In this document: positions 33,727-44,859 of the stretch, piece by piece
How the letters are laid out: the number at the start of each line of letters is the position of its first letter
Numbering within the stretch: the first letter of the stretch is position 1
From: Stenopsyche tienmushanensis
Taxonomy: Eukaryota > Arthropoda > Insecta > Trichoptera > Stenopsychidae
Length of the DNA: 64,000 nucleotides
Assembly: GCA_008973525.1 (NCBI GenBank)
Contig: WACJ01000111.1
Span: 310,001 to 374,000 of the forward strand
Direction: 5' to 3'
The notes under the pieces: generated by a model
What the model was told of the DNA's origin: nothing
Databases searched by the model: none
What the model saw: only the letters and a program-made list of their open reading frames with translations
Made by a program: the position numbers and the translations under genes

Positions 33727-34566
33727 CACTTGGGTCTAGTTTTTGTGCGTGTTTGAAGTTATGCGGTTTTAAAAAATAATGGAACATATCACTCATTTTT
33801 ATATAGAGCACAAAGCTTTTTTTATGCGAATGAGCATAAAAAAATATAAAACTCATCCACATTTAAAACATCCAAATGTAAAAATAGTGTTTCATCCACT
33901 CAACACGATATGTTAAATTCAGCCACTAGATCAGGGCATTTCTACTTTTAAAAAGTATTATATTAAGAAACTAAAGAATGAGTCGTTGCAGTATCTCAGA
34001 TTACTCTACATACTTTAAATTCTTGTTGGAAAGCAATTTGGTATGAAATAATAAAAACTTCGACATTGTCAGCTGAAATCATCACTTTAGCAAATCAACT
34101 TGGTGGAGAAGGCTTTGATACTTTTTCTCAAAATGATGTAGATGAATTGCTTGAGGATACTCCCTTGAATGATATTATTGGTTTGATGTTATATGCCAGC
34201 AAAAAAACAGAAGACGATATTGAAGTGGAAGAAACTCCTGCCCCCCTTACTGTAAAAATTATACAAGAAACTAGTCCATCTATTTATTGCACATGACTCA
34301 AATTCTGAACGTGCTTTCAAATTTCAGCAAGAGCTTAAGAATTGCATGTCTCCATATCACGAACTCTGTAAAAATTATTGGTTAATCTTCGCAATTTTTT
34401 TAATGCGTTTTTTGCTACATTTCATCACATTGATTTGAAGTTATGCGGTTTTTAAAAATAATGGAACCTATGCCTAAGTTTTCTATGTAGTTCAAATCTT
34501 TTTATGCGGATTTTTTATATGCGACTCTCCGTGGAACGTATCTATCGCATAAAACAGACCCAAGTG
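33727..34566 (+). mobile_element. pogo/Tigger-like element, TTTTTGTGCG family, copy 2, with coding remnant
   Basis: Ends CACTTGGGTCTAGTTTTTGT and ...CAGACCCAAGTG are flanked by TA (33725-33726, 34567-34568). The plus strand 33990-34296 encodes LNSCWKAIWYEI, then LANQLGGEGFDTFSQNDVDE and LLEDTPLND. This is the C-terminal helical region of Tigger transposases (TLNACWKKLWPE...GGEGF....DV.ELL). It continues past a stop as SERAFKFQQELKNCMSPYHE. The DDE core is missing. Its coding remnant identifies the superfamily of the other copies. Confidence 0.8.
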
Positions 34567-37034
34567 TACCACAAAAACATGAAGACAAATAAAAGTGACA
34601 GTTGGATGCAGAAATTGCAAAGCACAGGGATGCCAGTTTGATATCCCTGTGTTTTGTTTCATTTTATCTAACATTTGACAGTTTAACTTGAAATGAAAAA
34701 GGTTTAACTTGGCTTAAAAATACTGTATTATGAAATGAACATTAAAACACATAACTCAATAAGTTCGTAGGGCTTTTTTTTCACTTTAAAATGTTTTCTT
34801 CTTCATTTGGGGTCATTTCTTCGCAATTTCTTCCAATAGAAATCCTGTGAATTTATTGAGTGATATGTTATTCATATTATTCAAATTTAAATTCTTTAAA
34901 GGACATTTTTTTAAAGAAAAACTTTCTAAAAATCGATTGAAAAACTGACAATATGAAATTTTTGAATTCGTCTGCTATTTTAATTGTATTCATCAGTATG
35001 TTGAAAGCCACCGCCCGCACCAACTAACAGCTCCGGAGACACGCATCCTTCACGCTAACTGATTCCATCCACCATGAAATGAAAACGTAATCGAATTATA
35101 GATTTGATTTTCAAATTATGTTTTACCGAAACCGAATTTATATTGTGTATACTGAAAATTTATTACAAAACGTTTTAGTGCCGAAAAGGCCGTATAAGCT
35201 GGGCATTTATTTTAAAACGTTGGTCGCAGACTACAAATGACTGCGGTTACAGATTTACAACACCCATAAAGTCACTTTTACATGTGTCATAATTTGGCAA
35301 ACGCACTCGTGAACGTCGCATGTCACACTGTGTCGTTAAACTTGAATGTTTTATGATTTTTCATACAATTTCTGCATATTGAAAAAATAAAAATAAACAC
35401 ACCTACAGGAGTATGTTCCCGCAGTGCAATTTACTGATATAGCTTAATGGGTCCGTGTTCGATGTATTGTGTCCATCAAAACGAGTCCTCCTGTTCGTCC
35501 CCGCAGTGGACATTAAATAGAAGCATTATGCAGATTCGGGATATAATTTAGTCGAAACAACTCACCCCCTGTCAGATTAGTAGGATTTGACCGATGGCTA
35601 TTGCTGAGCCACAAATTACCCTTTGTCTTGCTTTCCTCCGGGCATCTTTGCCCACCTATTACAGCATCCATGGACTATGCTGGAATTGTAAGTATTTGAC
35701 TCACAAATATTGAGATTGTGAAGATTAGCCATTTTGAATTTAAATCTAGGACGAGGATTTAGAGCTTCTCCAACTGAATATTAAATTATAATTTTAACAA
35801 GGTAAAAAAATACTACCCGAAATCTACTGAAACATCATTTAGTTAATTCAACATCATGTATCAATAACGCAAAGCATTATTTATTATCATAATATTTTCA
35901 AATGATCTAGATTTAGTTTAATTTCCTAATATTATAGCTATTAACTTAATAAATACCGAGCGCACAAATTTGCGCGTTTCATTATTTCAAATTTATTGAA
36001 AAAATTTATCAACCGGTTCTATAGAGCCGGTTCGATCCACTCACAATATTTTACTGAGATTCAAGATTTTTTGTTTTTTTAAATGGAAGATGTTTGAGAA
36101 GCCTCAGGCGGCTGGTAACGTATGAGCGCATGCAGATTTAAAGCTTATCAGCAAAATGGGCACCGAGAGTAATGGAGAGCTTTGGGTATGCAAATGTGTT
36201 AAGTGACTTTGCTGGACACTATTGTCATACCGGATCGTTGGCCATTACCATGTCTCTGTCCACTTTAATCAAATCGAGTGAATGCATCACGATCCATTGT
36301 TGAGCTACTCTTCTGGTAATGTCTTTCGGGATTTAAACCTTTGATTAAATCAACAAACGGACGGTCTCGGCGGAGCCAATAAGCATATAAATCATATGTT
36401 GCTTCCTAAACAGCAGGTACTTGAAATAACAATACAAATCCTAGACATGTCTCATATCGGAGACGAAATTTGTCCATTGTCTTTTCTTGTAGTACTTGTG
36501 CTTGATCTTCGTCTTTGGAGTGCCATTCTCCCCGCGCGATTGCACGCGAACAACCATAATCTTGGCCCATCAAATTAATTCGACATCCCCACTGCGGAAT
36601 TATCGTCGTCTTGTTGGGGCTCTGTAAGGGCTCGTTGGATTTCCCGTCGCCAATAAAGATCATTCTTAGCCCGGTCTTTCACCATTTCCACCTCATAAGT
36701 AATTTATGGTTCCTGAAATGGTGCACATGCTTCTCGATGGTCGGCTCTCATATACAACTGATATTTGTGGCTTCAGTGACGTCCTATTTTTTTTTTTTTC
36801 ATAGTAATATGTAATACAATATATGTTTATGTACGAAAGTCCTTGATTCTGTATGCAACGCTTTGCAATGAAATGAATTCCAATTTTTTCCGGCTATATG
36901 TACATAATTTTAGCTTTTTATTATGCTTACACAAATAATATTTTTAAAAAATCGTTTATCTAATAAATACCATTAACCCTTTGAGTAGTGAGATAATTTA
37001 AAATCATCATAATTAAGGAATCTAATACATGTAT
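34567..37034. other. Unassigned intergenic tract
   Basis: Contains the mini-MITE at 34755-34860. Otherwise no gene or clear repeat is recognised. Short CpG-richer patches (35010-35050, 36480-36680) are unassigned. Confidence 0.4.
34755..34860. repeat. ~105-bp mini-MITE, CTCAATAAGTTCGTAG ends, copy 1
   Basis: Left CTCAATAAGTTCGTAGGGC is inverted at the right as TTTATTGAG, which is followed by TGATATGTTAT. A second copy lies at 48269-48346 with the same right flank. The ends resemble the mariner at 53877 (GGGAATAAGTTCGTAGCG). Confidence 0.5.
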
Positions 37035-37035
37035 A

Positions 37036-37486
37036 CAGTACATGTTTTTCAAATTGTTGTATTAACCTTTCCCTACCGGTGATGTATTTACTACACCTCG
37101 AGTCTAATAATGGGAATATCGATATGAAATATAATAGATACGGGGTTCAGAATTTTTGTATTCCTCCGTAATATAATTATGAATCAAATCAAAGTATTAT
37201 AGTACATAAGTATTCATCTGCAGTGACGAAAATAAATAATTTGTCGGGAAATTGGGAATTTTGCGAGTTTTAGTCCGTGTCTCAGCAAAAAGGAATTTTA
37301 TCTATTTTATTTTTTAGTGTTTTATTTATCTATTTTTGAATAATATTTTTATCTTTTCTTAAATAAATAAAATTCTTTCGCCTTCATGTTATTTTTATAT
37401 TAAACAAATGGACTTATTAGTAATTTTTTATCAAATTTATCAATGTAATTTCTTAAGCTATTCAAAATCTCGGTCCCGGGATTCCG
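37036..37486. repeat. ~450-bp dispersed repeat, copy 1
   Basis: Nearly identical to 48941-49400 over its whole length (CCCTACCGGTGATGTATTTA, CTACACCTCGA, ATAATTTGTCGGGAAATTGG, then TCGGTCCCGGGATTCCGGGA). Non-coding. Copy 2 has extra CCCGGGAT-type sequence to its left, suggesting this copy is 5'-truncated. Confidence 0.85.
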
Positions 37487-38880
37487 GGACGACTTTTATA
37501 CTAATAGTCCAAGATCTATTCCAACATTTGATTAGCAAGGTGATGCGCGCTCTCAAAAGCGCGTCCATTGAGTCCATGCAGCTATTTGTGATAATATGTT
37601 AAATAGGCACTCTACGCCTTTGCCGTATATGAATGAGACCTGTCCAATTGGGTAATATTCACATCCAGCAGATGATATTTTTGTAGAAAAAGTGCACGCA
37701 TGGTGAAGCATGTTGCCAGCAGAAACATATGAGCCAATGCTTTCCATGACGGGCATGTGTTCTGAGCAATTTATGGATCACGGCTATGCTTTTTATTGGA
37801 CGCAGAAAACCCCTTAGAAAAATTATTTGCTGTGCGAAAATGATATCAACTCTTTGCATTCAAAGCGAAGTGCTATTTAAAAATGATACATTTTTGGATT
37901 GTTCATGTGTATGTACATGAAGTGCTTCCTCATAAATTCATCGCGATGAGCAAGTGGAGTGGAATGTAATTTGACCACAAATCATCAGCTCGGAATATAT
38001 GGCTTTGGCCATCTCGATTTTAATCAAGCAACCCCATCAAGCGATTAGGTTATGCGAGCGATGATCCATCGTCAGCAGAAGGCTTCGCCGGTTTCGCGAT
38101 TGCACCATAGAGGGTGGATATAAACTGCTGAGCCCACCCACCACCCACGCATATATCAGACCATTGTGGACAAATTAAACGCATTTGCTAATTGAGTCAA
38201 CCGTTTTATACGTGTGAATTACTAGCGGGGATATTTTATAGCACCCCACGCAAAAGATAAACGAAAATATCACACGGACTGAAAACAATCTAGCTGATTA
38301 AACTCGGTGCAAATTTAAATCAATACAAAAAATAGTTGATTTGATCGACCTGCCTATTGTCGCTTAAGTTTGGCTTTTTAGGTTTTTATGACGATCGCTG
38401 AGCACTGTTGGCCATCAACAGATAACGGCGTACAAGTAAGAGATCCTGGCGTTTTTATGTCTTCAGGAAATTCACGCAAGGATTACTCAGCACCGGTAAC
38501 CATGAAGCATGCCTCTTTAATGGCAAATTAACACTAAATTTCGGCCCTCTAATAAACAATGCTTGCGCACTCGCAATAAAGTATAAAGTTTGACGACCCA
38601 GACATTCAGAATCAAGCAAGAAGATGTTTCAAACCGCGGGCAAAACTGGGGAAAAACAATTATTTTAATTCGCAGATACATCATAATCTATAAAACACTA
38701 TTGTTGAATGATGAAATCAAAAATAAGATACAAAATTCGTGATGATCTTACCATCTCCAGGGCAGGGCTGTCATTTATGTACACATCATCAACATCATGT
38801 AAAATTTCAATTTTTACTCATTTAACATCCATATTTTCGATATATCGTGTATTGATTTTTTTTAAAAGTCATCTTATGAA
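37487..38880. other. Unassigned intergenic tract
   Basis: No gene recognised. Local CpG-richer, low-repeat sequence (38030-38290) may be regulatory; nothing firmer can be said. Confidence 0.35.
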
Positions 38881-38886
38881 ATATTA

Positions 38887-40151
38887 GATAAAGCGGAAAG
38901 AAATGTCATTTTTTTGTTGCGTCCTTTGGCGTCAGTTTGCCTCGAGTTGCTGTCGAGTGAATACGTCAAAGTTGGTATCATTTTGAAGCTCTGTTGTTTG
39001 TCTTACTTTTTCAAATATTTTTATATATTTTGTTAGCCATAGTTAATATGTCCAAGCCAGAAATTGATGAGACACGTTCTGATCTTCTTTACTGTTTTTC
39101 TTCGACACAGGATTAAAAGCAAAGAAGCTACCCAGAGCATCAGTGATACATATGGCAACATATTTAATAGTTGAGAATGCCATAGATGGTTCAAAAAATT
39201 CAAAAGTGGCGACAGAGATTTGAAAAATAAACCAAAATCAGAACGACCTCTAAAAATCGATGATGACGCATTAAATTCTCTGGTAGAATCTGATCTTCGA
39301 AAAACAATAAAGAAATTATCGCTAGACATCGCCTGTCGCTAGTCGACAGTAAAAGACCATTTAAAAAGACCCGGGAAAAAACATAGACAGGGAATTTGGG
39401 TATCGCATAAGCTGTCATCAACGCCCTTGGAACAACGGATAACCATTTGTTCATCGTTATTCTCCAGGTATGAAACCGATCCATATTTAAGAAGGATCGT
39501 TACTGGGGATGAGAAATGGGTTCTCTACAATACCCTGAGAAGATAAAACAGTGGCTTTCTTCAAATCAAGTACCTGTTTCTACCCATCGACCGTCATTAT
39601 CCTCGAAAAAGGTCCTCCTTTGTGTTTGGTGGGATTTTTTTGGCGTAATTCACTACGAATTATTAAAATCTGGCCAAACTGTCATAGCAGAGCTATACTG
39701 TGCATAATTAGATAGGTTAAAAGCGGAAATCCTCAAAAAGCGATCAGTGTTAGTTAACAACCCAAGAAGAATATTACAGCATGATAATGCAAGATCACAC
39801 GCAGCAAGGATTATGCAGATCAAAAAAAGGGAGCTGGATTTGGAAGTGCTGTAACATCCACCATATTTTCCTGATATTGCACCTTCAGACAATCATCTTT
39901 TTAAGTCATTAAAATATTCGCTTCGCGATAAAAAAATACTTCTGTGGAACAAGTGAAAAATCATTTGGATTCTTACTTTAGTGGAAAACCGGCCGAATTT
40001 TACAAAAAAGGCTTTAAAAAGTCTATCTAATCTGTAGAAGGCAATTATAAATAATAATGGAAATTATTTAATTGAATAATATTGTACAGATTTTATTAAG
40101 AATTTTTTTTCTCCAAATAACAAAAAAATGACATTTCTTTTCCGCTTTAAG
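38887..40151 (+). mobile_element. Full-length but inactivated mariner
   Basis: Ends AAAGCGGAAAGAAATGTCAT (left) and the inverted ATGACATTTCTTTTCCGCTT (right) are flanked by TA (38885-38886, 40152-40153); 1265 bp, the normal mariner length. The plus-strand transposase from ~39047 is split by many stops and frameshifts but is readable: GDRDLKNKP-like start of the HTH linker, LVESDLRKTIKKLSLDI, STVKDHLKR, WVSHKL, VTGDEKWVLY (first catalytic Asp), KVLLCVWWDFFGVIHYELLK, HDNARSHAA and HPPYFPDIAPSD (D,D34D). Dead by mutation rather than deletion. Confidence 0.9.
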
Positions 40152-40153
40152 TA

Positions 40154-42802
40154 ATATATCCTCCATAACTGGATGGTTGGCTTCCTATTTCGAGGTGCTT
40201 CGGTTCGATTTTTTGGAGCACCCCTGTCTGAAGGCTGAATGGCCCCCACATTAAAACAATGCTATGAAATTTGACATTAAGACTTTACGAAAATTACAAG
40301 CAAACATAATTGTGGTGCCACCACCGCCCTTCGACGTTAGTTTATGGTAGCGTCCATATTCCCACTTTATCGCCTATTCATTCATATAAATAAAATATTT
40401 TATTATGGAAGCGATTGTAAATAGTATCCTGGTTGTAGACACGGATCATTACTTCTTGGATCGGATGAGATGATTCTAGTGAATGTGTTTTCATTGCCGT
40501 TGCTCAAAATCTAATTAAAATTTCGCGTATGAAAGACGAAAGAGACACTTCCTTGTATATCAATATGCAAAATAAATAATAAACAAATCAACAAAAATAT
40601 TGTGAATACAAAAATATTTAAATAGTTCGTAGGTATACACGTATGGTAAAGTTAAAATAAGATTATTCGACTATGAATTTTAAGTAAAGCAGGGTTGGGT
40701 AGTGAAATTGTTTAAAAATTTCCCTGCCCGATTTTATTAATCGGCTTAATATTTACTTTTTTTAATATAAGGAAAACAAACTAAACCTGAATTATAAGAT
40801 ATGTTCAATTTTCATTATGTTTATGTTTAATTTGTCCAACGTTAATATTGTGATTTAGCAATCAAGATGATCAATTTTGATGAGTTTAGCACTTCTAATA
40901 TTCCAACTTTATTGACGATATATGGTATAATACCAAATATACAAGTTTTGTTATAGTGGATAAGTTTACAAACACTTATAATAAAGATTCTGATTCAAAT
41001 CCAGATTGTGAAAAAAGAGATTGGATATATTAATATTTCTCATAAATCCAATTTTACCCTGGTTTATTTTAATTTGAAAAATTATATATTGAGACTATTT
41101 TTAAAGATGGGCAGGACCACCTTTGAACAATTTTGCTACTGGTTTATTAATACTCTTCTATCCAAAGTCTTTATTTTTCAAACCATTATTCACCAATTTA
41201 AATGAATTTTGGTTATACTCTAAATATATTTGCTATGGATTTCTTCATAAAATAATTTTAATCATAATTTTCATAGTGCAAAATATATCATATAATATAA
41301 ACCCACCCCTTTCCCATTTTGAGTGTACTGCCAAAGCTCAAATTCGTTATGACAAATTTAACAATAAACAAAGAAAATTATGGCAAGCAATAAAATGTGA
41401 TGCGGAATCTTTCCATCCTCTTAGGTTTATGATCCTCCGTTATGGAACTCAGCTAGATGCATATTTACCTTTTATGACCAAATCAAATCCCTGCCCTGAG
41501 ATCGAGTGATGACGTTTTTAAGTGCATCAATAGTGCAAATAAATAGCTAAAGAATCGCGATGCTCAGTTGAAATTTTTGAGCAATTAAGAGTAAAATGGT
41601 ATTATGAAATTTTTATTAGCGTTGAAAATTGGTCGTATATGGCCCGCATAAAATATTTAAGGTTGCCAAATTAATGTTTTATTCCATGATCAAAATATAA
41701 TATTTTATGGAAAGTAAATTTAGCTTAAAGTATATTGTTATAACCGGAAAATTACGACCTTTCCCAACGAATGACGCATTGTGATGGAGCAATGTTAAAA
41801 TGGAATTCAGATACACGAACATGCATAACAATAATAAATCACATTTTTTCTGAAATTGATGTGGAAAGCATGGGATAATAAATGTGTGGCTTTTGTAAAA
41901 ATATCAGTGATTTACAACCGTGGCAATGACATCTGTGTGATTTCAAAGAGGGAGTGCTACCGTTTTCACTATCACAGTCATTGCACTCCATTTTTCGTAT
42001 TAAATTCAACGAAATACACGGATATCGCATTGCACAAAGAATGTCTTTTACATCTAGAAAATATATAAGATGATGATGCATCTGATGGCTTTAGACGTGA
42101 AATATTCCAGGTTTTATCTGGCTTTATACGGGAGCAATCATTAGGAATGTAATGAAAGCCGGGACGCTTGGGTTTCATTATTATGGTTTTGTTTCACAAA
42201 GAAGCATAAAAGTTTTATAAGCTACGTGCAAAGCAATGATGTAAATGTATACGGATGTATCACAAAGGATCCTATTAATCATATTGGAATGATGCATTAC
42301 GTTTTTCGCTTTTATTGTCTATATTTTGAATACTTTCAGCGGAGCAACACGGCGAATTTCTACATAACGTTTTTTTTCTTGGCGGAATGGCTTCAATAAA
42401 ATTCGAAGCACTTAAACCGAAAGATCGTTTGTTTTTTGGAAAATCATCCGTTTTATTTTCGCGTAGGCAGAATTTCATTTGGAGAAATGGAGGCGTTAAG
42501 AGTTTTCCGCGTATAAAAGCCAGGCGTAGCGGATTAACGATTCGTTATCAGAACGCTACAGTCGCATCGTTAACCGTTAACTGTTAACCGAAAATTACTT
42601 TTTTTTACATCTAGGTATTATTAGTAAAAATAAAATCTATGAGCGGAAATGAAGCCTCTAAAATAGAGTGGATTTTTCACTTATATTGCTCATACGAATT
42701 AAATCCCCCAAATTATATATTTTTTCTGTATACATTGGATTTGCAAAGCAAAATATTAAATTCAAAATGATGTGAAAATATCAATTAATTTAATTATATA
42801 TG
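40154..42802. other. Unassigned intergenic tract
   Basis: A 128-codon open frame at 41123-41509 ends with RYDKFNNKQRKLWQAIKCD and related charged sequence that I do not recognise. The first half is hydrophobic, low-complexity translation of AT-rich DNA, so the frame is doubtful. The tract 41840-42600 is less AT-rich and unassigned. Confidence 0.35.
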
Positions 42803-42804
42803 TA

Positions 42805-43147
42805 TTAGGTTGTCCCATAAGTCTCTTTCGCAAATGAACACAGATCTAATCATAGCCATGGTTAAAGAAAACCCGCGATATACTGTTCGCGAAATAGCTA
42901 AAAAGTTAGAAATTCCACGAACATCCGTCCATAATCATCTGATAAAATTGGGCTACATCAATCGTTCAGATGTGTGGCTTCCTCATGAACTGACTGACTC
43001 AAATAAACTTCAACGTATTTCAACATGCGATATTCTTCTCCAACGACATAATAGCCAACCTTTTTTGAAGAGATTTATCACTGGAGATGAAAGTTGGATA
43101 CTCTATTAGAATATCCAACGTAAACGGTCTTGGACCAAGGGTACAGA

Positions 43148-43181
<34 letters not shown>

Positions 43182-43430
43182 GGTGGCTTTTAGCGATCCC
43201 TTTTTTATGGTATCATTACCAACCATTGTGACATGGTTTTTCATGGCATATATATGTTTTTAAAAATGTGGTTGCCAGCCACATCTCCTGTGGGATTCGA
43301 ACCCGAGATGATCGGGTTACGAGTCCAACCGCTTAATGCGGGACTACCTACAGGTACAGAAGCTTTAACTGGCTAAACCTTGTCTACATCCAAAAAAAAA
43401 TTCCTGGACAAAATTTTTCAGGTGTACTTC
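42805..43430 (+). mobile_element. Mariner, TTAGGTTGTCCCAT family, copy 2, 3'-truncated and SINE-interrupted
   Basis: Begins TTAGGTTGTCCCATAAGTCT after TA 42803-42804. The plus-strand frame 42810-43109 reads MNTDLIIAMVKENPRYTVRE, IAKKLEIPRTSVHNHLIKLG, WLPHEL and FITGDESWILY (first catalytic Asp), and stops at 43108. The transposase sequence resumes after the SINE (GTEAL..). No right terminal repeat was found; similarity fades near 43430. Confidence 0.85.
43153..43352 (-). mobile_element. tRNA-derived SINE inserted into the mariner
   Basis: On the minus strand the element starts with a tRNA-like head (about 43352-43262). The A-box region is TAGTCCCGCATTAAGCGGTT, with an anticodon-arm-like GGACTCGTAACCC and a perfect B box GGGTTCGAATCCC. 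An unrelated body follows and a 29-base poly-A tail (T run at 43151-43179). GGTACAGAAGCTTT occurs directly on both sides (43139-43152 and 43353-43366) and is the target duplication. Retroposed by a LINE; the structure is complete. Confidence 0.9.
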
Positions 43431-44851
43431 AAAATATTAATAAAACATTATTTTATTAGTTTATTATTACTTTTAATATAAATTAATATATTTTATTGGG
43501 TATTTAATATGATGGCTTTCTATTGCTTTCCAAGTATGGTATAACAATGACGATTTATTAATGGGACTTTGTTTAGATCATAATAGCCACGCTGATATAT
43601 TATGAATTGTATGATATTGTATTTTACAGTTGGGGACATGTATCGACGTCATAATATTTCACGAGGGTGTTAAATAAAAATAAGTAGACACTCTATCTGG
43701 AAGTGGATCTCCTATCGTTCAATAATATATTAGGGGTATGTTCCTGTAAGTTCAGTGATAGTTGACCAGGTCTGGGGAGGTAACAAGTTAGTGACCCCGC
43801 ACGGGGGGTGGCTCTGTCATCTGGTTTATTTATATCTTCCTATGTTCGTCTTGCTCACTCCATCTAGGATAACCACATCTCTCAATATAAGGCAAATTTA
43901 AGATTTTTTTAACTTGTGCAATTTTTTTAAATGATAAACCTGGATTGAAATCAGATTTGAGCTTGGATTTTAAGCTTTTTTAATGATCGAGTCAATTTCA
44001 TTGAAGACAGATGATTCGCCTGGATATAATGGAGTATCCCCTCGATCTTTCGGCGTTGAATTACTTCCACATAATGGTTCGTGTGTGATTTAGGGTCGTA
44101 CCATGACAGAAGGCCAGACAATGGCGACTACAACATCCCATAAAACAAGGTTCATACGGGGCGTGTGACACCGATTCTTTATTTCCCGTTTTTGCCCAAA
44201 AAAAAGAGACAATAAAATTATGGTCAAATTATATTTATCATCTTGCGGGAAAGGAGTCCATTCGTATGATAATGAATTTAGGGTCAAGACCATAAGAATT
44301 TATGGTCAAATAAATTATATTATGATGGAAAAAAAACGAAATTTTCGCGAGTTGTTAATAATTTTATTATTAAATAAATATTTTTTTAATTAATATAAAT
44401 TTCCAATAGATGGCATGCATAATTTTATTGTATAATGTACGTAGATTTAATGAATATATTTTTGATTTTATAAATATTAATAATAATTCATAATCAACGA
44501 TATATCGTTGCTTGGCATCCAGAAGGATAAATGAAGAAAAACTATGTATTTATGCAAAATACAAACAGCCAATATATATAATTAAAATATAATTAATTTA
44601 AATCTCATTAATTTTGTTATTAAAATACTAATCATTATTCTACATTTAAGTAATCATGTTGAGTTATGACACCTTTACTGCCCAATTTCAGTAAGTATGT
44701 AAAGTCAAAATGATATTTGATAAAAACAGATTAATAATTAACATTTCATTAATATAATCTGAAATTGAATGAAATCTCTACGGTTTTTGGCGCCAAAATT
44801 TTTAAGTGATTGGATCGTATAAGCCATAAATATTATAGTCACAATAGCTTC
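43431..44851. other. Unassigned intergenic tract
   Basis: No gene recognised; AT-rich with one GC-richer patch (43730-43840). Confidence 0.4.
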
Positions 44852-44859
44852 GTAATAAA

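Noticed and set aside
41123..41509. 128-codon frame as a membrane protein gene
   Set aside because: The hydrophobic part is translation of AT-rich DNA with no promoter, splice or family evidence; kept only as an unassigned note.
43262..43352. Functional tRNA gene on the minus strand
   Set aside because: A and B boxes are present, but the acceptor stem does not close and the unit has a body, poly-A tail and target duplications, i.e. a SINE.
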